The notes beneath the pieces are model-generated. The model was not told where the DNA came from. It ran no database searches and saw nothing but the letters and a program-made list of their open reading frames with translations. The translations under genes and the position numbers were made by a program. From Phytophthora sp. 'mugwort' (lineage: Eukaryota > Oomycota > Peronosporomycetes > Peronosporales > Peronosporaceae): a stretch of DNA of 64,000 nt. The stretch is taken from positions 1,550,001-1,614,000 of the forward strand of contig JAUCEF010000008.1 of NCBI GenBank assembly GCA_033558025.1. Reading direction: 5' to 3'. Of the stretch, positions 52,474 to 63,125 are shown one piece after another. Position 1 is the stretch's first letter. The number at the start of each line of letters is the position of its first letter.

Positions 52474-53900
52474 TTACGAGCGACAACGATCCGTTTGGTC
52501 AGGCGAGAGTACACTTGAATGCACCCAGCACCCAGGTTCTCGATCCGCACACCGTCTAATGTCCCTAGAACTTCTCTCGTACCAGTTCGGAAACACGCCG
52601 CACGGGGGTCGCCGCCGGAACCACGTCAAAGCAGAATTGTCGCGGATTGGATGACTGGTCTTCACAGCAGTTCCGAAGTTCTTTCAGCAGAGCGCCCATT
52701 TTGAGACGACGCCTGAGCGTGTAGTCGCGCTTGAATAGTGCGAAAGTCTCCGCCGGATTATTAGGGGACGCATACCCACCTGGTGTTATGTACACTTGCC
52801 ACGCGCTAGATCGACCAGTAAGCCACCGCGATCACATGTACTGCGCAAATGCATGTAGACCAGGGTATTCCATCCATTTTGTTAAAACGCGGTCCAGCAG
52901 CCAGAAATATGAGCTTTCACTGCGCGCGAAGTGTAGGTCGTACATGTCGTGCACGATGGAAGCTGCTACACCCGAGGGAATTCCTTGAATAGCTTCGTAG
53001 ACGTTCTCCATGACATGGAAGAAACACATAAGTATTTTGAACCCATTGTACCCTCCAAATATGACGTTCAGAGCGTTGAGCTGTGCCTTATCGACGTCCC
53101 CCACCGCAAATTGGACCTGAAAGCTCCCTACCCGTGATCCAGAAGTACAATCTCCTCAGTGACATCAGCGCACGCTGGACTACCAGCTGCGTTTCCTGTG
53201 AAATGATGAATAGAGCGCCAACGCGGAACCCACGCGACCGATCCGACACTCCAACTACCAGTACCAGGTACGCTCGATAGTTCATTTTGTATGTAGCATC
53301 AACGTGTAGGATGAAATGCTCCGGTGCAGGCATCAGCCTCACAATGAGCGCTTTTGACGACCGTCCTACGGTGAATGGACTTTCATCAGAGCCGTTACCC
53401 GCCACCGGCTTGCTTTAGCGATCCAAAGTGAAAGGCTGCGTTATTGCTTCCTCTCCAGTGTACGCGTGCGCATGGATCCATTCCCTCACATCATCGACAC
53501 GATCGTTGTTCGTGCGCGCGATGGTTCACAAAGTTCTGGACTGTGCTGAGTGCTGGGAGGTCTCCTAGAAGCGTGTCATATTTACGTGACATCGCGTGGC
53601 GAATCCGCATTGGGCGGAGATGGTGATCCGCCAAATCACGACAGAATGCCGTTTGAGTCGCCGTCAGTTTCTTCTTATTGGGGGAAGACGCGTCCGTGTG
53701 TGCCCACCTACGCGTTCGTAAGGCAGGTGACCATCTTTCCTCGCCAACCGCAAGCAAACTCGTTCGCAGACTCACACGCTTGCGAGCTACATTCCATCAG
53801 TGTATACCGCATTATGTGCGGCTCGACGTCTGAGCAGATGGTTCACACCATCGTGTTGCTCTTGGTTATCTCGAACTACTTCATCCCGTCGAGCATCACG
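52474..53900 (-). pseudogene. Mutator-like (MULE) transposase, frameshifted
   Basis: Minus frames in order: 53491-53775 (N-terminal helical region, TATQTAFCRDLADHHLRPMR), 53088-53405 (MPAPEHFILHVDATYKMNYR, AYLVLVVGVSDRSRGFRVGA: the DDE-type core start with the first Asp in HVDATY), 52832-53104 (MGDVDKAQLNALNVIFGG, the second Asp, then KILMCFFHVMENVYEAIQ with the conserved CxxH-like CFFHV), and 52565-52795 (PNNPAETFALFKRDYTLRRR, including the catalytic Glu of NNPxE). All three acidic residues are visible, but three frame breaks split the protein. The terminal inverted repeats of the element were not located. Confidence 0.8.
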
Positions 53901-54416
53901 TCGGCGTTGCGCCGTCTATGCCGAGAACCGTGCCCTGCCAAGAGATCCGCTTCGGTATGGATGCTCGCGTTCTTATTGAAGAAGGTGAAGTTTGAATTGC
54001 AATCGTGAAAAAGATGTTTGTGACATGCTGTTCCTACGAGCGCTGGTTGGCTCCGCCTAACCTACCCTCGTCCTGTCCTTGCTGCTCAACAAACACAAAC
54101 TAACAGATTCCAAAGACCTTGCAATCGTTTTGTGTTGGCACCGTAGCGTGTGGCATTTACCCACGTTTCATGTGCTGACCCACAATTGTTTTGCGATGGT
54201 GACACTGTTCGTCGCGATTCACGCGTTCTCCAAAATACGCCACGAGAGATTGGTACTCCTAAGTCTGATCGAAAAAAATATCAGATTTTATTAGCCAAAC
54301 AAAATTGTTTTGCATATTTGTATGAAAAATGACCTTTTGCCACAGAACCGAAAGTAACCATGCATTTTTAAAGGCACAAGATGCCCCAGAGAGCGGCCCT
54401 GCTTTAGTTGCTATAA
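53901..54416. other. Intergenic between MULE and Helitron
   Basis: There are small plus frames (54079-54294, 54150-54332) with no domain. It probably contains the worn 5' end of the MULE. Confidence 0.35.
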
Positions 54417-54595
54417 CTAGCTGGGTTCCGCCGCGTACATGGCGGTGGGTTTAGTTACGGTCCCAGTAGGTGGGCCTGCATATGCGCAGCTGCAGTCCCA
54501 GCCCGTCAAGACCGAGCGAAAGCTCCATTATCAGGAGCAGGATAAAAATATACATCAAGTTTCAACTAATCGTTAATTTATATATTTCCACCAAT

Positions 54596-54638
54596 GGCCG
54601 CCATCGGCGGCGGAATGTTGTTTTCGGCAATGGCGGCC
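54596..54638. repeat. 9-bp stem inverted repeat in the Helitron 3' region
   Basis: GGCCGCCAT (54596-54604) pairs with ATGGCGGCC (54630-54638). A second GC stem (CCCCC at 54805-54810 with GGGGG at 54824-54828) lies about 170 bp further in. Both lie in the non-coding tail between the helicase stop and the putative element end. Confidence 0.7.
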
Positions 54639-54937
54639 CGCCTTCGCTGCGCTCAACAGCCAATGAGATTACGTCTAGAATCACGTTATGACGTGACAGA
54701 CGGACGGAGCGACGCTAACATTGAGTTTTAGGATAAGACTAGCGTTCTGGGCGCCCGTTCCACGGACGCGTGGGCAGTGTTTAGTCTCAGTAGAAAGGGT
54801 TGACCCCCCTCCGCTGCGCTCCGGGGGCGTTGGTACTGTGGCACTGAATGCGGTCACTCACTCACTATATCACTAAATAGCACTCACTGACAATCTGAAC
54901 TTGAAATGTATTATTTACTGCCTACATGCCATTCTCT

Positions 54938-55865
54938 TCAAAACAAATCTCTGTACACGATGTTCTTGGTGTGCACCTTCCCGTCCTCGTCTATGGCTTC
55001 CGGGTCAACGGCAATATTAATCGCTTTTCTTGAATTCACCCTTGAAAGCGCCACATATAGCTGTCCGTGCGCAAAAAGCGGTGTTTCCAAGTAGATTCCG
55101 ACGTGGTGAATCGACTGACCTTGGGCCTTGTTGATCGTCATGGCAAATGCTGGTACCACGGGAACTGCTGTCGCATGAGCTTGAACGGAAACTCTTTGTT
55201 ATCGTCCTCAGTGTAGAAGATGATCCTAGGTATGAACACCGTCTTATCCTGACATCACAGTTGCTCCAGTGTTTCGCTCACGCAATGACACCACACGTAC
55301 TCGCGTTCCATTACACAGTCCTGCGTCGCCGTTCAGATTGCGAATCATGATGATGGGCGTTCCAACCTTCAAAACAATCCTGTGCGGCGGGACCCCTGAG
55401 AAGTTGAGTGAGTTCAAAAACTCTTGCTCAAACATGTTGGGGTCCGCGACTCCTTTGAGACTATCAGTCGATAGATACTCTTTCGTTTCTCCTGTGAGCC
55501 GCTCAGCAACCATATCGTTGATACGTTGAACACTTGCGTTGATCGGCGCCAGGATGGCGCGCTCAACAAAGTACTCATCTGGTAAGTCTTCACGTTCAAC
55601 ACCTGTGTACACGACATCAATCAGCGCGTTGAGATTGCGAGCCCGTCGGTCATCTTCGGGATCGTCGAAGTCGGACGCGTGGGCTCCGTCGTCCACAGAA
55701 ACGACTTCCCCGTCCCACGTGGACCGTCCAGGAAAAAGAGTTTCTCTCCTTTCACTGGATAGCTTACGGCCTGCATGACTTGGTCATGCTTCAGTTCGGT
55801 CTGAGGGTACGCATCAAGTTCTTGCTGGACTATAGATGCAGGATCTTGTTCTTCGACTTCCACAG
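54938..55865 (-). pseudogene. Helitron Pif1-like DNA helicase domain
   Basis: Minus frames from 55863: LFFLDGPRGTGKSFLW (Walker A), then in another frame LPDEYFVERAILAPINASVQ and VGTPIIMIRNLNGDAGLCNG with TRVRVV, and finally 54938-55159 MTINKAQGQSIHHVGIYLET and LYVALSRVNSRKAI, the conserved C-terminal helicase motifs ending in the SR box. Order and motifs are those of the SF1 helicase half of Helitron RepHel. Frameshifts occur near 55650 and 55240. Confidence 0.85.
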
Positions 55866-57720
55866 CTACGTCGTCGTACGTGTCAAGTCTGGGAGTTCGT
55901 AGTTCGATAGGCTCTTTCGTTGGAGGTCAGGCATTGTGCCAAGAACTTTAAGGTATTGTACTCGGCCATTCTCAGACGAACCGCTTCCTTCCGTTCGATG
56001 TGATTATCAGCGTCCCTTTCCGCAATCGCTTTCTGGTAGTCTTCAGACATGCTTGAATTTATCCCAGAGCGGCCGAGCACAAGGAGGCATCGAGTACACT
56101 AATATAATTCCGAACAACTGCCTAAGCTGGTAGGGCATCTTGACCACAGCAGCCTCCAAAAGACAGTCGAACCATTCTTCATCGTCTTCGAAATTTTTCA
56201 AGCGCAAAAGCAGCCTCTCGAAATGTAGAGTATGTAATATCTTCCACCGTGCGGAGATCTCGAGACGCCTTTGGTGATCGCCGATTGGACAGTAGCAGTC
56301 GGAGATAGAATCGTTCCGGGTCTTGGGGCGATGCGTGAACTATGCGCCCGAGCGAAGCAGCATATTTCTTGTACGGCAACCCGGAATTGTTCTTCCACCT
56401 TTATTGGTTGGGACATCCTTGTAAAGTAGATCCACGGTTTTCTCCGGGTCACGCTCGCAAAGTTTGAAAAACTCCGTTAGCTTTGTTCTATTACCCCTGT
56501 AGACCAGGTTGCGAAGCTGCGCAATAGTTGCATGGTAGCGATATGCAACCATGTCCAAGCTTCATGTGAATCTGGAGGGTGACCACAGAGTGCGTAGACC
56601 CCTGCGTTGGATGCCTGAATAGCCGGTTGCAAGCTTCCACTAGAGACATGTAGCGGCCCAGCAGGTATGACGAATCTCGTTCGCGGCAATATCTTCGCCG
56701 TCAATGGTGATCGTCGTCATGTCGAAACCCTTGTACACGTATTTGTAGATGTACTTCACGGCCTCGTTCGTCGCACAGACCTCCCACATTAATGTAGCAG
56801 TTGAACTTCTGCGATAGAAACGCGTTGTACGGCACGACCCACTGATTAATGGTTGCGTTGTCTCACACTTTCCCTTTGTGGCTCAAAATTCCGTCTGGAC
56901 GACGGCGGCGCGTGTACGTAGGATATTTATCGGCGGCCATGATGGTTTCGTCGGTCAAAGGCTTAGGAAACTTTTGGAGCATCTGCCGTTCTTCATGCAG
57001 GGACTGTCCGGTTTTTGTCTCCCACACGGACCATGCAGCAGACTCGAAATCACTGTCTCGTAGAGCTCTGGGTACTTCCTTTATCTGATAGTGCTGCCGA
57101 GACCAAGCGATCGACATCCTCTACGCTGACAGGCTTATCGTCCGGTCTGCAAAGAACGTGGGCATGGGGGAGACCGCGTTCTGATACTCCACCACATGAA
57201 CCCGTGCCGCAAGAATTCCCAAGATGCCTTCGTCAAGATCTTTGTTAAGTTCGTTCAGCTTTTGCATGAACACTCGTGCCACGATGTCCAGTCGATCGGA
57301 AGCCGTCTGACCCGACTTCAGGTTTTGCTTAATCTCTGGCCAGTTAGAATTGCACGTCATTGTGAAGAACAAATTAGGAGCCCTTTTCCCTGACAATCGC
57401 CATTGCGTCCAAAAATCGCTGGTACATGTACCGTGGACCTCCGGTGAACGAGGAAGGAATAGTAATCTTACGTCCAATCTCTCCCATCTATGGTTCCGCC
57501 ACTTCACCGTCCGAACTGGGCACTTGTCGTGAAGAGGACCGAGCCGGTCCCTTCCTAACTTCTTCGTCAGCTGCTATCGATGGACTTCTACCGATTCGTT
57601 GCGCAAGGCGTCCGCAATTCCCTGGAGCATTTTCAATCGGTACTGGAGTTGATTCTTCTCGATGAAGCGCAGGCGTTCCTGCTCGCCTTTAGCTCACAGA
57701 TCCACGCAATAAGGTAGCAT
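55866..57720 (-). pseudogene. Helitron Rep (HUH endonuclease) and central region
   Basis: 57121-57507 contains the Helitron N-domain signature NLFFTMTCNSNWPEIKQNL and then RVHVVEYQNAVSPMP, where a frameshift disrupts the HUH motif that should read GLPHAH. 56863-57117 gives MLQKFPKPLTDETIMAADKY and TRRRRPDG. Near 56840-56880 VVPYNAFLSQKFNCYINV and near 56580-56680 LVEACNRLF and THSVVTLQIH carry the following conserved Rep blocks. Several shifts. The catalytic Tyr region is probably in 56750-56800 but is not clearly legible. Confidence 0.75.
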
Positions 57721-59763
57721 CAGGCGCCCCCCCCTCCCCCTCGAAGGATTAGAGAGTCACTGTCACTCTTATCATAGCGTTGATAGGCCTCAAATTCTCT
57801 AAGCGACATTGTCAACGGTTTCCCGTTTGAATCGACGGGGTTGCCGACGTACGGGATGTCAAAAGTCCAATCACGTTCTCCGTATGGAAAGAGGAGAGGG
57901 TACTGGAGAGGATCGTAGCTCTCCTTGTTTCGAAGATGCGCTTGAAGCCTCCCTGTCGCATGTGCAGTAGGATATCCCGACGCTGCCCGCGTTCTGATCA
58001 ATCACGATTGCCGCCACTTCCGACGCAGTATGAGTGTTGTGAGTCCCTGGTTTGTCGTTTCGAGTAACATGTAGTCAAAACCTACAATCATCATCTGCAG
58101 GTATAAATTCATGCAATCGTAATGCCGGATCATCTTCATCTATCGCTTCACCTGCTTCTCGACGGCGCTTATACTCTGTGAGGGCCGCTTGATATTCAGG
58201 CCCAGCTCTCTGAACTAACAGTTCGCGCGCGCTGAGAAACCGCTGTGCGTACACGTTGTACTCTGCCATCATGGCGTCGATCGTTTCAAGAATATTTGTG
58301 CTCAGGCCTCCCGTCATTTCCATCCGACTTGCCACGCGCGCTTCCATGTCAGGATCGCTAATATAAACTTGAGCAAACAAAGCGCGCCTATCCCGAGGAG
58401 GAAGGATGGCCCCCAAGCGATGGCAGACGGATCTTTGTACGTGGAAGTTGTAAATACCGTCTCTTGTTACGCGCTCATCCACGTTGAGCGCGCAGGATCG
58501 CGAAGCTCCCGTGGACATGAATGCGAACACGTTATTGTAGGCTCGAATCGACTTCATGAACCGAGGGCTGTTAAAGAGCATTAGAAGTTGAGAGGGGGCT
58601 GGTCGCGGAGGAGGCACACTAACCAATCCGTTACGACAACAGCGCCTTGGTGTCTCCTTTGAAAATTTCCACGCGTCACAATATCGACAAACCCTCTCAC
58701 TCTCGTGGGTATCACTAGTGTAGCGGGAGAAATAGTGTCGTCCCCCCGTCACTCGTGCAGGATCGAAGTCCTCGTGATTCGCAAGCCCTTCTTGTACTGC
58801 CGTGACCGAGCACGAAAACGTGCGGCTTCGTTCTGTTGTTCACGTTCTTCTGCGGTCATGGCGGCACTCTGTGCTCGACGAGCAGTTGCATCACGATTCC
58901 TCGTTGCTTGGCGCTCTATCTCTGTCATGGCACCTCGTCTTGCGCTGTGCGCTGCGGTGTTCCTATCACGCTTGGCCTGGCGCTCTCCATCTTCCATAGC
59001 TTCCTACCTGGACATTTGAGAAATGGCGTTTTGGTCTAGCACTGCTAGACGATCTTCACCAGTCGGTATATGTCGAGATATGGGCAAGTCACCCTCGGCA
59101 AGTCGCGAAGATTGACGCTCCTCCTCGGTTATTCCCTCGCGTCGGATGGTGATAGCTGGAGAATTTATTTCTATATCACCCTGCACTTCAGCATATGCAA
59201 CCACGGCTCGTCGAGTTCTAGCGCGTGCAGCATCTCTAGCTCTAACACGAAGCACCTGGGATTCAGAACGGCTAGCACGTTGGCGTCGCTTATTTGCTCT
59301 ATCAACTTCTCGCGCACGCTAACTGGGACGCAGACATGTCGGCTTTCGATCGACTCCCTCGCGGTCTGAGACCCGAGCCTGTGTTAGTTGAAAGCTGAGC
59401 GATTTCGGCGCCTATACCAATACCGATGCCGTAGTGCACACAGAAACATGTGCGATTTTTCCCATTCGACGGTAGAAGTGTAGACGGAACATTCGTGCGC
59501 GAAGTAACCGTTGACGTCGACGCGGTAGCGGCAGGCCTCGACGTGGAGGTGATCGTCACAGCTTGCAACGCAGAAACTACAGCTGGAATCGCTGCCGAAG
59601 CTTCACGCGCGCTTGCCTCTCTCTCCTGTTTGCGGAAGCGACGCAGTGCTGACCTTAAGTTGGCCAGCCGTCTCTTCTTCGCGGCAGGAGTTTCATCTCC
59701 ATCCGGCAAACCGTACGCCGCCTTCACTTCTGCTTCGCTTGTGTACTTCCGCTTTCTTTCCAT
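57720..59763 (-). pseudogene. Helitron N-terminal region
   Basis: From 59763: MERKRKYTSEAEVKAAYGLP with a basic helical segment, then charged repeats in 58749-59255 (ERQATRNRDATARRAQSAAM), then 58075-58752 (225 aa). The last holds a Cys/His pair set (CRYCDAWKFSKETPRRCCRN) of zinc-finger type followed by LLMLFNSPRFMKSIRAYNNV and MASTGA-like FAFMSTGASRSCA, typical for the region before Helitron Rep. 57720-58001 continues (YDPLQYPLLFPYGERDWTFD). Frames differ, so translation is broken at about 59300, 59000 and 58040. Confidence 0.75.
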
Positions 59764-60189
59764 GGCCCCTGTAATAAGTTACCCTACTATTAATTAATTA
59801 ATTAAGTTTGATGTCAAAACCTACAAATGTTAAGCTACTAATCTACTGTATGCAAACGACTATCGTTATGGGTGGATGAAAATCAGCATAAAACCCAGTA
59901 TGGATAGTCTCGTAACGTGGCCTGACACCGTGACTTCAGAACGACGTCATGCCACCCAGCCGGACGACGGCGTCGTCTTATAATACCACCCGACGCGGCA
60001 GAAGCCGACCTCAAGCAGGCCACCCGACCACAATATTCTTAGACGCAGTACAAATCCCAATTCAAGCGACGGCAAAACACCTCATCTAGCCCAGGCTCCG
60101 AACCTTACTTTATTTTCTTCTCTTTTGTCTTCTTCTCTTGTTTTGTACACACCTCCGCTTTTACTTCCTTTTAGCATAACTCGCTTATT
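59764..60189. other. Non-coding flank of the Helitron
   Basis: No frame. It contains AT-rich and CT-rich stretches (TTTTCTTCTCTTTTGTCTTC near 60111) and should include the 5' end of the Helitron, which I could not define. Confidence 0.35.
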
Positions 60190-60654
60190 GTGTCGCCTCT
60201 CAGTACCTTTGGAGAGACGACAGCGAGTTCTTTTAATGCTGAAGCGACAACCCACCGCACTTATTTTGGGACACTTCCTTTGGTGACCGTGGGTGAGTGT
60301 CAGCTTAATGCCACTGAGCTTATTCAGCTTAACCGCTTTGGCTGTAAAGGGGTAAACCCTAAACCCTACCGCAGCAAAATAGTTTCCTTGGAACAGGTCC
60401 CAAATTGCCTAAAGTATGAGGTAAGCCATAGTCACTGTCCCCAGCGACTCGGCCCAGATCTCCGATCCAGGCCCCGTGGCTGTCCGCATGCCACCCCACC
60501 GCGGACACAGAAGCAGGTAAGGATGTTTCCATCCACAGAGCCAGTCCCATACATGTATGTACATGTACACAACCACTGTCCGAGGGCGAGGCAGGCAGCC
60601 CGGCGAAGCCGGCTTTTCTCGCTGCATGGATCTGCCACGCTACCCCGGAACTAA
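60190..60654 (+). CDS. Hypothetical frame, no recognised domain
   Basis: The ORF gives 154 residues starting MSPLSTFGETTASSFNAEAT, although the first codon is not ATG. The second half is Pro/Arg/His-rich and looks like translated non-coding GC-rich sequence. It overlaps long minus-strand frames and includes the telomere-like tract, so I doubt it is a gene. Confidence 0.15.
   Translation: MSPLSTFGETTASSFNAEATTHRTYFGTLPLVTVGECQLNATELIQLNRFGCKGVNPKPYRSKIVSLEQVPNCLKYEVSHSHCPQRLGPDLRSRPRGCPHATPPRTQKQVRMFPSTEPVPYMYVHVHNHCPRARQAARRSRLFSLHGSATLPRN
60353..60369 (+). repeat. Short interstitial telomere-like repeat (CCCTAAA)n
   Basis: TAAACCCTAAACCCTAC contains two CCCTAAA-type units plus part of a third, matching the plant/oomycete TTTAGGG telomere unit. 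It is too short to be a telomere end. Confidence 0.6.
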
Positions 60655-60814
60655 TGCGACTTCCCATGCCACCGGCGGGAGACATGGACGCCTTAGAGTT
60701 GCGGCGGGGTTAGTTCTTGGTACGGCGATGGGGCCAGCTGCAGTCTTTTTATCGTCCTATGACCTGGAATGGTGCCCTCGGGGGTAGAAACCCACTCGGT
60801 AAAAAAAACATTTT

Positions 60815-61372
60815 TTGCCTGAAAAGTCAGCTGAGCAAGTGGTGGAAGCGAACTATGTGCTCGCATTTGTAGGCGAAGCACAACGACCCGAGGAATGGGG
60901 TGAGGAAACCGACGAACTTGAATGTGAAATTGATGGGAATGTTGAACTCAGCGATCCAGAGGAAGATTGCCGAGTTGTGATGAGTGCGAGGGTAGAAGAC
61001 GGGCGACGAGGAAGGGTCGATGGCAGCGTAGTGACGGTGAAGCTGCGGCCCGGAGAGCGCATGGACTGGTGGTCGGTGAAAAAGTTCGACCGTCGACTTC
61101 GCATGCGGGCTCTAGTGATGGGTGCGGTGAATGACGATCGTACGAAGATTCTGCTCGATACTGGGGCAAAAGTATCGACTATAAGCGAATCGCTCGCACG
61201 GCGGCTGCGATTGAAACGGCATACAAGCACTGATCTACAGATCAATGCAGAAGGGATTGGTAAGGCAAGGTGCCCACTACGACCAGAGCAGTGCTTAGAG
61301 TGGCACTCGGCTGGCAGATTGTTTACGAGATTGGAGTCTGGATTAGGTCACACCATGTGGGTGTTGACTTGA
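60815..61372 (+). CDS. Gypsy-2-type aspartic protease region, plus-strand copy
   Basis: A 185-residue frame homologous to 30317-30890 on the minus strand: AEQVVEANYVLAFVGEA, the acidic segment DELECEIDGNVELSDPEEDC, VVTVKLRPGERMDWWSVKKF, and the active site RTKILLDTGAKVSTISESLA (DTG). The start used (TTG-like, MPEKSAEQ) is only the beginning of the open frame. The true polyprotein upstream is lost. The post-protease segment follows in another frame (about 61370-61470). Confidence 0.75.
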   Translation: MPEKSAEQVVEANYVLAFVGEAQRPEEWGEETDELECEIDGNVELSDPEEDCRVVMSARVEDGRRGRVDGSVVTVKLRPGERMDWWSVKKFDRRLRMRALVMGAVNDDRTKILLDTGAKVSTISESLARRLRLKRHTSTDLQINAEGIGKARCPLRPEQCLEWHSAGRLFTRLESGLGHTMWVLT

Positions 61373-61660
61373 TATTTTGGGCACCGACTTTATGATACGG
61401 CTGGAACTCTACAACGCGACGGCAATGTTGCCTGACGAAGTCGTAGTACCACTCCTCAAATCACGCAACGACAGTTAGGCGAGTCGGCTATGGTAACCAG
61501 ACCGCTGATGGCCCATCGAGTCGGTTGATAGCTGAGTTCAGCTTACGCAGTCGTCAACCGAGTCCTGACACTCACGAACGATGGGTTTGACGGACAAATG
61601 ATTGGATTCCCACTGTAGCGCACAACCTCAGGGGCAAAGCCGTGACGGTGATGATTACTA
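61373..61660 (+). pseudogene. Post-protease segment at an internal deletion
   Basis: Frames give LGTDFMIRLELYNATAMLPD and VVVPLLKSRNDS, the conserved post-protease region, then about 150 bp of degenerate linker before the integrase C-terminus. RT, RNase H and most of integrase are missing, so a large deletion removed about 6 kb relative to gypsy-2. Confidence 0.7.
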
Positions 61661-62050
61661 ATGCTTGAGCTACCTGCCAAGAGTGGCTATCGGGTTTATC
61701 CGGTGGTGCATAGATCCCGGCTGAAAGTGGTAACAGATTCGGGGCAAAGACCGACGACTCGGCTTGTTGATGAACTCAGCGAAGACCAACATTTCGATTT
61801 CGATGAGGAACTTCTTCCCGAAGGCAGCTGGGAAGCAGATGAGAGCGCCGACAAGTACGAAGTGGAAGCGATCCTTGATGACGATATGCCGTTATCAAAG
61901 ACCTCCAAAAGAGCTCAGTGGTTCTTCAAGGTCAAATGGGTTGGCTATCACGAACCGACGTCGGAATCGTTTTCACATCTTTCCTGTGGAGGTTTACTGT
62001 TTGGTTACTTACGGCGCAAGACACGTGATAATCGTCGGCAGAGGGTGTAA
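61661..62050 (+). CDS. Gypsy-2-type integrase tail and chromodomain, plus-strand copy
   Basis: A 129-residue frame parallel to 23862-24362: LPAKSGYRVYPVVHRSRLKV, the acidic linker, KYEVEAILDDDMPL, FFKVKWVGYHEPTSESF and LLFGYLRRKTRDN. The Trp of the chromodomain WKPL/WEP position is replaced by Ser (PTSES), and other aromatic positions are kept. Strong similarity shows a second copy of the gypsy-2 family in opposite orientation. Confidence 0.75.
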   Translation: MLELPAKSGYRVYPVVHRSRLKVVTDSGQRPTTRLVDELSEDQHFDFDEELLPEGSWEADESADKYEVEAILDDDMPLSKTSKRAQWFFKVKWVGYHEPTSESFSHLSCGGLLFGYLRRKTRDNRRQRV

Positions 62051-63125
62051 GGTGCCGACGAAAGCTAGAACTGCGGTGCCACATGTTGACCACCACTAAG
62101 TAGCAGGAATTGAGGCCTGGTGGAAAGGAGAAAACTACTGGATCCATTACATGAATGTATATGACATGAAGCTGTGGAAAACTCAGCTGAGTCGATACGA
62201 CTACTACTTGAGAGCTTACTCAGCTGAGACGTGCGAATACAGAACTGTGCAATCGCGACAAAGGTGAACACTTCAAGCGTTTCGAACTGGCAAGACCTTT
62301 GGGGTTAGCCGGAGTCGGCACAATAATTTGAGCTTTGGCGTGTCGCAAGCAATTCGGTGGCGGCGTCCGTATGAGGGTCCCTCTGCGATGCAGAACTCGT
62401 CCACACGGTGCTAAAGAACTCGTCGAGATTTGGCTCCTGGAAGGATGAGCTCCGGGGAGGCGAGTACCAGCCGCGCTGTCGATAGACGATGCCTTCACAA
62501 TCAAGCAGCAAGGGAGGAAACTCAGCGAATTCGATGAGTAAGAAGCTGAGCTTACCAGAGGAGTCGACGCGAAACGGGTTGCTGAGGCCAAGGCCATAGA
62601 CTCATCTGAACAGGTGATGCGATTGAGACCTTCTCTAGTGACGCTAAAGCCGTCTGGGCCAGACGATTTGTGGCTGTTGAGCGACTTCAGATGGAGTCAG
62701 ATGATACGTGCACTTCAGCAGTGGTCTCAGTCGACCCAACTGGCTCGTTGTTCGTCTCCACGGGAGTTTGATCGTCCGGGTCTGCATGCAGCGCGATCCT
62801 ATCGACGTTGACCTCGCTGTGTTCACTCCGGCGCGCCGTGGAGTCAAACTGCTCCGACGGATTATTCTCCGGGCGGCAAGGAACAGACCGCTGGGAACGG
62901 CGCGCTTAACGGCGGAGAGGGACTGTTCTTAGCCATCTGAGTATACCAACAAGTCAGCTAAAGCATGACGCTATGCAGTTGAATGCGACGAAAGCCTACC
63001 CGCTCGGAGTGAGGGCGTCAACGTCAGCGACAAGGTGCACAGCGTGGGCGCAACTGGGAGTCGGGTTGCGAGAACATCGAGAATGAATGAGGCAATCTTG
63101 ACAGAAAGCGACGCAGCAGTTGAGT
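62051..63125 (+). other. Degenerate tail between the gypsy-2 copy and the LTR
   Basis: Plus frames include VDAKRVAEAKAIDSSEQVMR and RLRPSLVTLKPSGPDDLWLL with SDFRWSQMIRALQQWSQ, a helical segment, but no recognised domain. Minus frames overlap. It is likely retroelement-derived. Confidence 0.3.

Larger units (their letters stand above)
54417..59763 (-). mobile_element. Helitron, autonomous type but frameshifted
   Basis: Minus-strand coding contains a Rep (HUH) region and a Pif1-like helicase in RepHel order, N-terminus near 59763. A candidate 3' end is CTAG at 54417-54420 (minus), preceded by a small CCGCC...GGCGG stem-loop and followed by T, as Helitron rules require (CTRR, insertion before T). 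The 5' TC end was not found, so 59763 marks only the first codon seen. Multiple shifts inactivate it. Confidence 0.7.

Noticed and set aside
60190..60654. 154-residue plus frame as a host gene
   Set aside because: It has a non-ATG start, overlapping minus frames, no domain, and a telomere-like tract inside.
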